A stretch of DNA of 40,726 nt, from contig CAJUMG010000012.1 in the NCBI GenBank assembly GCA_910587335.1, forward strand, positions 9,646 through 50,371, given 5' to 3'. The notes under the pieces were generated by a model that searched no databases, was not told the origin of the DNA, and was given only the letters and a program-made list of their open reading frames with translations. Position numbers and translations under genes: made by a program. This document shows positions 34,691 to 40,726 of this stretch, piece after piece. Numbering within the stretch: the stretch's first letter is position 1; every line of letters starts with the position of its first letter. This DNA is from an uncultured Oscillospiraceae bacterium. GTDB taxonomy: Bacteria > Bacillota > Clostridia > Oscillospirales > Ruminococcaceae.

Positions 34691-34719
34691 ATTATAGCAT
34701 GGTTCCATCCGCTTGTAAA
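34691..34719 (-). promoter_or_regulatory. rpsO promoter inside ribF
   Basis: On the minus strand, TTTACA (34714-34719) and TATAAT (34691-34696) with a 17-base spacer. The -35 lies within the last ribF codons and the -10 overlaps the ribF stop. Confidence 0.8.
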
Positions 34720-35606
34720 GCTTTTTTTACGATTCCCACCGCCATGTCAGCATCTTTGCCGATCTGTTCCCGCAGTATGTCCACCGAATCAAATTTTTGT
34801 TCCGGGCGCAAAAAGGACAAAAACTGCACCGGAACTTCCTTGCCGTATAAATCGCCGGAAAATCCGATCAGATAGGTTTCGGCCCTGGGCGCCATTCCCT
34901 TTTCTACCGTAGGGCGCACACCAATATTGGTCACGCCTGGATATACGCTCCCGCCAATTCGGGCCATTGTCGCGTATACCCCAAGACGCGGCAGCACCAT
35001 CCCAGATGGAATCGGCTGATTGATGGTGGGGAACTGAAGCTTCCGCCCTAACGCCTTGCCGTGCTCTACCGGAAAATCCAAACAATAAAGCCGCCCCAAC
35101 AGCTTTTGGGCCTTTTCCATCTCTCCGCCGGATATTGCCTGCCGCACGCGGGTGGAGCTGACCGCTTCCCCCTCGTCCATCACCTCATCCAGAACCGCGC
35201 ATTCGATGTCAAACGTGTGGCAAAGCTGCTGAAGCTCTGCCGCACCGCAGGCAGCGCCCTTTCCAAACCGGAAATCCTGTCCGCAGCAAACCGCCGCCAC
35301 CTGCATTTCCTCTTTTAAAATCCGGCGGACAAACTCTTCGCCGGACAGACTGCAAAAGGACGAAAAATCCGGTGCATAAATCTTCTGCACCCCCATCGTT
35401 TGCAGGATGCGTTTTTTCTGCTCTAGTGTGGTAATCTCGCCAGCATTCCGCTTTTTAGCTGGACCGCTTTTTTCCATTGTAAAGGTAAATACCGCGGGGA
35501 TCAGCCCTTCCCCTGCCAGTTCCACCGCCTTTTCAATGACTCGGCGATGTCCGCGGTGTACGCCATCGAAAAAGCCCAATGCTGCCGCTGTTTGCTGTCT
35601 CTCCAT
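34692..35606 (-). CDS. ribF: bifunctional riboflavin kinase / FAD synthetase
   Basis: Makes FMN from riboflavin and FAD from FMN. The N-terminal adenylyltransferase domain carries GFFDGVHRGH at 11-20; the C-terminal flavokinase domain carries GRKLQFPTINQP. Length is 304 residues from the ATG at 35606, preceded by GGGGAGG; the frame is open to 35642 but overlaps truB there. It lies between truB and rpsO, its usual position in the nusA-infB operon, and its 3' end houses the rpsO promoter. Confidence 0.96.
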   Translation of the reverse strand: MERQQTAAALGFFDGVHRGHRRVIEKAVELAGEGLIPAVFTFTMEKSGPAKKRNAGEITTLEQKKRILQTMGVQKIYAPDFSSFCSLSGEEFVRRILKEEMQVAAVCCGQDFRFGKGAACGAAELQQLCHTFDIECAVLDEVMDEGEAVSSTRVRQAISGGEMEKAQKLLGRLYCLDFPVEHGKALGRKLQFPTINQPIPSGMVLPRLGVYATMARIGGSVYPGVTNIGVRPTVEKGMAPRAETYLIGFSGDLYGKEVPVQFLSFLRPEQKFDSVDILREQIGKDADMAVGIVKKALQADGTML

Positions 35607-35631
35607 CGAAAGCCTCCCCTCAAAGCCGCCG

Positions 35632-36558
35632 TCAGCGCACAAATAATTTTTTCACCCGCAGTTCTCCCCGCTCTTCGTATCCAAGACCCAAAAATTGTCC
35701 GTTCGGGGCAAAGATGCAAAAAATACCCTTTTTTCCCGCGCAGCCCGCCTTTTCTGAAGCTATGCGGACTCCGTTTTGCACCAGCCTCGCATTTTTTGCT
35801 GTGAGCACGATCCTGTCGTAGGATGCAAAAGCCGTTTCTACCGGCAATATCTTTTGTGCTAACGTTCCCTCGTCCGCCATTTGCTGGGCCTGTTCAATGG
35901 TGATGGCGTCTTCCACCCGATAGCCGGAGGATACCACCCGCCTTAAACTGGTCAACACCGCACCGCAGCCTAAATCCTGCCCCAGGTCATGGCAGATTGT
36001 CCGCACATAGGTGCCTTTCGAGCAGCAGACATATATTTTGTACCGATGCTCCGCCTCCTGCGCTTGTAGCAAACGCAATTCATGTACCGTCACCTCTCGG
36101 GGCGGCCGTTCCACCTCGATCCCCTCTCTGGCCAGATCGTAAAGCCGCCGGCCTTTCACCCAGACGGCGGAATACATTGGCGGAAGCTGCAAAAAGCTGC
36201 CCTTAAACCGCTCCAGCGCCTTCTTTACCTGTTCGGCCGTGCAGCTGACCGGCCTTTCATCCAGCACCCGCCCGGTAGAATCCTGAGTATCCGTGGTCTG
36301 CCCCAGCCGAAACCAGGCTTCATAGGCTTTCGTCTGGTCCGGCAGAATGTCACAAGCCTTGGTGGCCGCTCCCAAAAATAGAGGCAATACACCGGTCGCC
36401 ATGGGATCCAGCGTTCCGCCGTGTCCCACCTTGCGGGTTTTGGCAATGCCGCGGACCTTCGCCACTACGTCAAAGGAGGTAAAGCCTGCCGGCTTGTCGA
36501 TCAACAAAATGCCGGACAGGCCCGCCTGCTGTGTACCCGAATCTTCCTGTCCGGTCAA
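35632..36558 (-). CDS. truB: tRNA pseudouridine-55 synthase TruB
   Basis: Isomerises U55 in the T-loop of tRNA. The 308 residues contain LLIDKPAGFTSF, the catalytic D51 in GGTLDPMATGVL, and the RNA-contacting CSKGTYVRTICHDLG. The start is a TTG in a TTGA overlap with the nrnA stop, with AGGAGGCGGG just upstream. Stop lies 26 bases before the ribF start. Confidence 0.96.
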   Translation of the reverse strand: MTGQEDSGTQQAGLSGILLIDKPAGFTSFDVVAKVRGIAKTRKVGHGGTLDPMATGVLPLFLGAATKACDILPDQTKAYEAWFRLGQTTDTQDSTGRVLDERPVSCTAEQVKKALERFKGSFLQLPPMYSAVWVKGRRLYDLAREGIEVERPPREVTVHELRLLQAQEAEHRYKIYVCCSKGTYVRTICHDLGQDLGCGAVLTSLRRVVSSGYRVEDAITIEQAQQMADEGTLAQKILPVETAFASYDRIVLTAKNARLVQNGVRIASEKAGCAGKKGIFCIFAPNGQFLGLGYEERGELRVKKLFVR

Positions 36559-37508
36559 AATCCCGCCTCCTTACAAGCGGCTTTCGCTGCATCAATCACC
36601 TTTTCCCGGCACCTCTCCAGCGTTTCGGGAATAAAGCATCCCGCCGCCCGCGCGTGCCCGCCGCCGCCAAACAATGCACAGATATTCGCCGCGTCAATCT
36701 CTTCCACCGTCCGCACCGAGATTTTAAAGCCGCCCGGCTTCTCCCGCAGTGTAATGCCCACCTTTACCCCCTCAATCTCTCGGGGAATGGAGGAAAGCCC
36801 ATCCAGCTCCGATTCCTTTGCACCGGTGCGGTCCAGCATCTCCTTTGTAACGGCAATGACCGCAACCCTGCCGTCCATAGCGTAGATAAGAGAATCCAGA
36901 ACCTCCCGCTCCATAGCAATCCGCGCCTTGGACTTTGTTCCAAACATTTTTCGGTTTATGTGGTATGCGTCCGCTCCCAAATCCATCATATCCGCTGCGA
37001 TACGCAGGGTGTAGGAAGTGACGTTCGAATACTGAAAGCAGCCAGTGTCGGTACATAAACCGGTGTAAATACAGTCGGCCATCCTTTGGTCCAAACGAAC
37101 CTGAAGACCGCGGATAATCTCCGCCATCACCTCCGCGGTTGCCGCCGCGTCAGGCCGTACAAGTGTCCGGGCAGCGTATCCACGGTTGGAGGGATGATGA
37201 TCAATACACAAATCCACCTTGTCTGCCAAACAGGAAAGCTTGTCGCCTAAAAGCTGTGGATCCGCCACATCCACCGCAACAATACACCGGGGGGTAATCT
37301 GCGGCATTTCCTCCGGCAGCAGATAGGAAAACTGGGGCGGTATCGGGTCGGAACAGACAACCTGTGCCCGCTTTCCCAAGGCCCGAAGCGCATAGTAAAG
37401 CCCAAAGCCAGAACCCAACGTGTCCCCGTCAGGGCTTTGATGACACAGAATCAAGATATCCTCCTGCTCGTTTAAATATGCGCAAATCTGCGGCACCGTC
37501 ATCATCAT
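36555..37508 (-). CDS. nrnA: DHH/DHHA1 phosphoesterase, NrnA-like oligoribonuclease/pAp phosphatase
   Basis: Degrades short RNA oligomers and dephosphorylates pAp. The 317-residue product has the DHH motif series: SPDGDTLGSG, VAVDVAD, CIDHHPSN and, in the C-terminal DHHA1 domain, FGGGGHARAAG. The start ATG at 37508 opens with three consecutive ATG codons; the third (37502) has the best spacing from AAGGAG. The frame is open further up to 37673 but this overlaps rbfA. Neighbours rbfA and truB are the standard order. Confidence 0.93.
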   Translation of the reverse strand: MMMTVPQICAYLNEQEDILILCHQSPDGDTLGSGFGLYYALRALGKRAQVVCSDPIPPQFSYLLPEEMPQITPRCIVAVDVADPQLLGDKLSCLADKVDLCIDHHPSNRGYAARTLVRPDAAATAEVMAEIIRGLQVRLDQRMADCIYTGLCTDTGCFQYSNVTSYTLRIAADMMDLGADAYHINRKMFGTKSKARIAMEREVLDSLIYAMDGRVAVIAVTKEMLDRTGAKESELDGLSSIPREIEGVKVGITLREKPGGFKISVRTVEEIDAANICALFGGGGHARAAGCFIPETLERCREKVIDAAKAACKEAGF

Positions 37509-37545
37509 TTCTCCTTCCTCTCCTCCAAAATACACGCCCCGTTTG

Positions 37546-37890
37546 CTACTCTTTGTGCAGATCATGGAGCATCCTGTTAATATGCGCGCTGTGTTCAATG
37601 GAATCATCCGCGATAAATTGTATTTGAGGAGACCGGCGCAGCCGGATTCGCTGGCCCAGCTCCCGCCGCACATATCCGGCAGCGTTGTTGAGTCCTTCTA
37701 CCGCGGATTTGGCCGCCTCCAGTCCCTCTAATGAGCTGATGTAAACCCGGCACAAAGACAGATCTTTGCTCAAATCCACCTTTAAAATACTCAGTAGACC
37801 GTTGATCCGCGGATCCTTTAACCCTCGCATAATATCGGTCAATTCTCGTTTGACATCCTCGCTGGTGCGGTCCAGCCGAAAACTTGGCAT
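37546..37890 (-). CDS. rbfA: ribosome-binding factor A
   Basis: A 114-residue ribosome maturation factor for the 30S subunit. It starts FRLDRTSEDVKRELTDIM, has the KH-like fold sequence LSLCRVYIS and ends with RLRRSPQIQFIADDSIEHS, all family hallmarks. AGGAGG lies 10 bases before the ATG. It is preceded by a terminator-like hairpin after infB, so its expression may be partly attenuated. Confidence 0.96.
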   Translation of the reverse strand: MPSFRLDRTSEDVKRELTDIMRGLKDPRINGLLSILKVDLSKDLSLCRVYISSLEGLEAAKSAVEGLNNAAGYVRRELGQRIRLRRSPQIQFIADDSIEHSAHINRMLHDLHKE

Positions 37891-37952
37891 AAACCCTTTC
37901 GCCTCCTTTACTTCTCAATCGCCGAACTCTCTCCGGCTTTACATAGACCCTC

Positions 37953-37982
37953 GCAAAAAGGGCTACGTTTTACCGTAACCCT
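37953..37982 (-). terminator. terminator/attenuator between infB and rbfA
   Basis: On the minus strand a 9-bp stem (37959-37967 with 37974-37982, one wobble pair), a 6-base loop and a TTTTTG tail. It lies between infB and rbfA, inside what is normally one operon. Confidence 0.75.
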
Positions 37983-38005
37983 TCGCTGTTTTTGGTGCAA
38001 AAGGC

Positions 38006-40432
38006 CTAATTCTCCCGGTATTCTTCCACCAAATACGCTTCCAAAACATCGCCTTCTTTGATGTCGTTGAATTTTTCCATGGTCATGCCGCATTCGTAGC
38101 CGGACGCAACCTCCCGCACATCATCTTTAAAGCGCTTGAGAGAGGAAAGCTTGTCGTCCGCTATAATAATACCGTCGCGCACCACCCGGATATTGGCGTT
38201 GCGGGCGATTTTGCCCTCCAGCACATAACAGCCGGCCACCGTGCCAACACCGGTGATCTTGTATACCTGGCGGATCTCGGCACGGCCCAAATCCACATCC
38301 TTGTATTTAGGCGCCAGCATTCCCTTCATGGCAGCGGTTACATCCTCAATCGCATCGTAGATAATCCGGTACAGACGAATCTCCACGCCGCTTTGCTCCG
38401 CGTTTTCCTTGGCCACCGGATCAGGGCGTACGTTAAACCCAACAATAATCGCGTTGGACGCCTCTGCCAGCATAACATCCGATTCGCTTACCGCGCCAAC
38501 CGCGCCGTGGATGACCCGAACCCGGACCTCTTCGTTGGAAATCTTCTCCAAAGACTGGCGCACCGCTTCTACCGATCCCATCACATCCGCTTTTACAATG
38601 ATCGGCAGCTCCTTCATCTCACCTTCGGCAATCTGGGAGAACAGGTTATCCAGCGTAACCTTTTGGTAGGATTTAAACACCTCTTCCTTCTGTTCCTGAC
38701 GGCGCTGTTCCACCAGCTCCCGTGCAAGGCGTTCGTCCTCTACCGCATTAAAGGTGTCTCCCGCCGACGGGACCTCCGCCAAACCGGTAATCTCCACCGG
38801 CACCGAGGGGCCGGCTGTCTCCACCTGATTGCCATGGTCGTCGCACATGACCCGAACACGGCCCAGCGCTGTCCCCGCAATGATTACATCACCGGTATGC
38901 AGGGTGCCGTTCTGTACCAGAACAGTGGCCACCGGTCCGCGGCCTTTGTCCAATTTCGCTTCCACAACAGCGCCCTTGGCCAGACGGTCCGGATTCGCCT
39001 TTAATTCTTTCATATCCGCCACCAGCTGCACCATCTCCAACAGATTGTCAATTCCCTGCCGGGTCACAGCCGAAACCGGTACACAGATGATGTCGCCGCC
39101 CCACTCTTCAGGGACCAGCTCGTATTCGGTCAGCTCCTGCTTAACCTTATCGGGGTTGGCGGCTTCCTTATCCATTTTGTTAATCGCCACAATAATGGAT
39201 ACACCCGCGGCCTTCGCGTGGTTGATAGCCTCTACCGTCTGGGGCATAATGCCGTCATCCGCCGCAACAACCAAAATCGCGATATCGGTAATCTGAGCGC
39301 CGCGGGCACGCATGGAGGTAAACGCCTCATGACCCGGGGTATCCAAAAAGGTAATCGGCCGGTCGTTGACCGTGACACGATACGCACCGATGTGCTGGGT
39401 AATGCCGCCCGCCTCGGTCGAGGTTACATTCGCGTGGCGGATCGCGTCCAGCAAGGAGGTTTTTCCGTGGTCAACATGACCCATGACAACCACTACCGGG
39501 CTTCTCTCCTGCAGGTTCTCGTCGTTGTCCTCGCTGTCGTCAATCAGCCGGTCCTCAATGGTCAGGATAATCTCCTTTTCCACCTTCGCACCGATTTCCA
39601 TGGCGACCATCGCGGCGGTGTCATAGTCGATGACCTCGGTAACCGAAGCCATTACACCCAAGGTCATCAGCCGTTTAATGACCTCCGCAGCGGTTACCTT
39701 TAGCCGGGCCGCCAGCTCGCCTACCTGAATTTCATCCGGAATGGTGATCTCCAGCTTTTGACGTCTTTGCCGCTCCATCTCGAGGCGGCGCATCTTCTGC
39801 GCTTCCTTATCCTTGCGGGAGAATTGGGGCCGTCCTCTCTGGGCGGACCGCTGGGTTAGCTTTTGTTTTTTCACGCCAGTGTCTCTGTTTCCCATGCTGG
39901 AGGTGGCGATGTTGTCGTATCTTTCGTTGTATTTGTCCAGGTTGACCTGCGAGGTGCGCATGTCCACATGCCGTCCGCGGGTGCCGCTGGAGCTGGATTC
40001 CGAAACGGTGGCCGCCGGCGCGGGCTGCGGACGGTTCTGCTGTGCCGGGCGCGCTGCCTGTTGATGCTGTCCGTTTTGCTGGGCCGGTTTTTGCCCCATC
40101 GGTTTTTTACCCTGCTGGGGCGGCGGTGTTTTTTTCTCTTTTTCCGCAGCTTTTACCGGCTCTTCCTTCCTGGATTCCTCATTTTTTGGCTCCTCTTTCG
40201 GCATCGGTTTTTGTTCCGATTCCGCTTTTTTGCCGCTGGCAAAGTAATCGTCAAAATTCTCCACCTGATTTTTTTGGGTAAAGTGCTCAAATACAACGTT
40301 TAATTCTTCTTCGGTCAGGGCTGTCATATGTTTTTTTTGCGTGTCAAAGTGTTTGCCCAGCAAAGCAATCACATCCTTGCTGGGGACATTTAAGTCCTTT
40401 GCCACTTCATGTACGCGGTATTTTACCATCAT
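38006..40432 (-). CDS. infB: translation initiation factor IF-2
   Basis: An 808-residue initiation factor that delivers fMet-tRNA to the ribosome. It has an IF2N domain at about 1-52 and a long disordered linker (60-215) with Lys/Glu and Pro/Gln runs. A second IF2N domain lies at about 228-280, followed by the GTPase domain: G1 GHVDHGKT at 318-325, G3 DTPGH at 364-368, G4 NKMD at 418-421. Domains II to IV follow. The start overlaps the L7Ae-like stop by 4 bases, and two consecutive ATG codons (40432, 40429) are both possible. Confidence 0.98.
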   Translation of the reverse strand: MMVKYRVHEVAKDLNVPSKDVIALLGKHFDTQKKHMTALTEEELNVVFEHFTQKNQVENFDDYFASGKKAESEQKPMPKEEPKNEESRKEEPVKAAEKEKKTPPPQQGKKPMGQKPAQQNGQHQQAARPAQQNRPQPAPAATVSESSSSGTRGRHVDMRTSQVNLDKYNERYDNIATSSMGNRDTGVKKQKLTQRSAQRGRPQFSRKDKEAQKMRRLEMERQRRQKLEITIPDEIQVGELAARLKVTAAEVIKRLMTLGVMASVTEVIDYDTAAMVAMEIGAKVEKEIILTIEDRLIDDSEDNDENLQERSPVVVVMGHVDHGKTSLLDAIRHANVTSTEAGGITQHIGAYRVTVNDRPITFLDTPGHEAFTSMRARGAQITDIAILVVAADDGIMPQTVEAINHAKAAGVSIIVAINKMDKEAANPDKVKQELTEYELVPEEWGGDIICVPVSAVTRQGIDNLLEMVQLVADMKELKANPDRLAKGAVVEAKLDKGRGPVATVLVQNGTLHTGDVIIAGTALGRVRVMCDDHGNQVETAGPSVPVEITGLAEVPSAGDTFNAVEDERLARELVEQRRQEQKEEVFKSYQKVTLDNLFSQIAEGEMKELPIIVKADVMGSVEAVRQSLEKISNEEVRVRVIHGAVGAVSESDVMLAEASNAIIVGFNVRPDPVAKENAEQSGVEIRLYRIIYDAIEDVTAAMKGMLAPKYKDVDLGRAEIRQVYKITGVGTVAGCYVLEGKIARNANIRVVRDGIIIADDKLSSLKRFKDDVREVASGYECGMTMEKFNDIKEGDVLEAYLVEEYREN

Positions 40433-40726
40433 AATGCAGATTCCTCCTTGTTCAAATCGTCGGCCAGCTGCGCCAGCTTTTTGGCAAGACCTTCATCGGT
40501 CACCGCCAAAATTCCAGCTCGTTTGCCCGCTGCAAACCAGATTTCATCCATGGTCAGCGGCAGCTTTTTTATTAAAGCGCCGGACTTTTGGCAAACCAGC
40601 GCGATTTCTTTTTGAGATTTGAGGGATAAATCCTTTGCAAGCAGCACAAGGCCGGCGCTTTTCTTCTCCACTGCTTCCCGAGAAACCTCAAAACCCAGGA
40701 CCAATTTCCCGGCCTTTTTGCTTAAA
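40429..40726 (-). CDS. L7Ae/L30e-family ribosome-associated protein (YlxQ type), 5' end cut by the window
   Basis: The gene runs off the right edge. The visible 98 codons read LSKKAGKLVLGFEVSREA onwards, corresponding to the K-turn RNA-binding fold of YlxQ/L7Ae, with AVTDEGLAKKLAQLADD near the end. The TTG at 40704 is not the start, because the conserved AGKLV segment before it is in frame. The YlxQ gene stands just before infB in other Firmicutes, which supports the call. Exact RNA target unknown. Confidence 0.85.
   Translation of the reverse strand, partial: LSKKAGKLVLGFEVSREAVEKKSAGLVLLAKDLSLKSQKEIALVCQKSGALIKKLPLTMDEIWFAAGKRAGILAVTDEGLAKKLAQLADDLNKEESAL

Noticed and set aside
1..40726. 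Search by eye for CRISPR repeats, tRNA clover leaves, transposase motifs and toxin-antitoxin pairs
   Set aside because: No regular repeat-spacer array, tRNA-like fold, DDE/serine recombinase motif or small paired operon was seen.

Overview
The window looks like a chromosomal segment of a low-to-mid GC Firmicute of the class Clostridia, probably an Oscillospirales/Ruminococcaceae-type gut anaerobe. The evidence is a Clostridia-style order for the nusA-infB translation operon, an ftsEX block with a PucR-type regulator in front of it, strong AGGAGG ribosome binding sites, frequent TTG starts with 4-base stop/start overlaps, and Firmicute-only families such as the DUF4830-like protein. The genus is an inference. 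No rRNA, tRNA, CRISPR array, prophage or intact insertion sequence was recognised. Most genes lie on the minus strand.

Left part (1-11.7 kb, minus strand). One run reads PucR/CdaR-type regulator, ftsE, ftsX, an EnvC-like coiled-coil/M23 protein and a CtpA-type S41 protease. This is a divisome-linked system for controlling cell-wall hydrolysis. It is followed by an orphan MsmX/UgpC-type sugar ABC ATPase with its own terminator, an RsuA-family pseudouridine synthase, a small DUF4830-like membrane protein, and an EF-G-like GTPase paired with a bactofilin.

Middle part (11.8-19.4 kb). A three-gene MacB-like ABC module consists of an ATPase, a membrane-anchored protein with CARDB-like domains, and an FtsX-fold permease. 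Divergent from it is rlmD, whose 3' end carries an out-of-frame extension that looks like a single-base frameshift. Next comes an AraC-family protein with an N-terminal HTH and about 390 residues of unrecognised helical sequence. A bidirectional terminator closes this block.

Carbon metabolism (19.4-29.7 kb). A CdaR-type regulator, a GntP-family permease and a glycerate kinase form a small glycerate/sugar-acid module. A 35-bp palindrome lies upstream of the permease promoter. On the plus strand are a GH3 lipoprotein (NagZ-like), a GNAT acetyltransferase and a Nif3-like metal protein. A coiled-coil lipoprotein, a class II aldolase and an enolase-superfamily sugar-acid dehydratase-like gene follow.

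Right part (29.7-40.7 kb, minus strand). A single-pass membrane protein of unknown role and a CNNM/CorC-type transporter precede the end of the translation/RNA operon: L7Ae-like (cut by the window edge), infB, rbfA, nrnA, truB, ribF, rpsO, pnp. This operon has an attenuator-like terminator between infB and rbfA, an internal rpsO promoter inside ribF, and a leader upstream of rpsO that can fold in two exclusive ways.

The best candidates for undescribed biology are the AraC protein with the unknown C-terminal region, the CARDB-containing ABC module, the frameshifted rlmD extension, the gntP operator palindrome and the RNA-level control elements around rpsO and infB-rbfA. None is a clearly new defence or mobile system.
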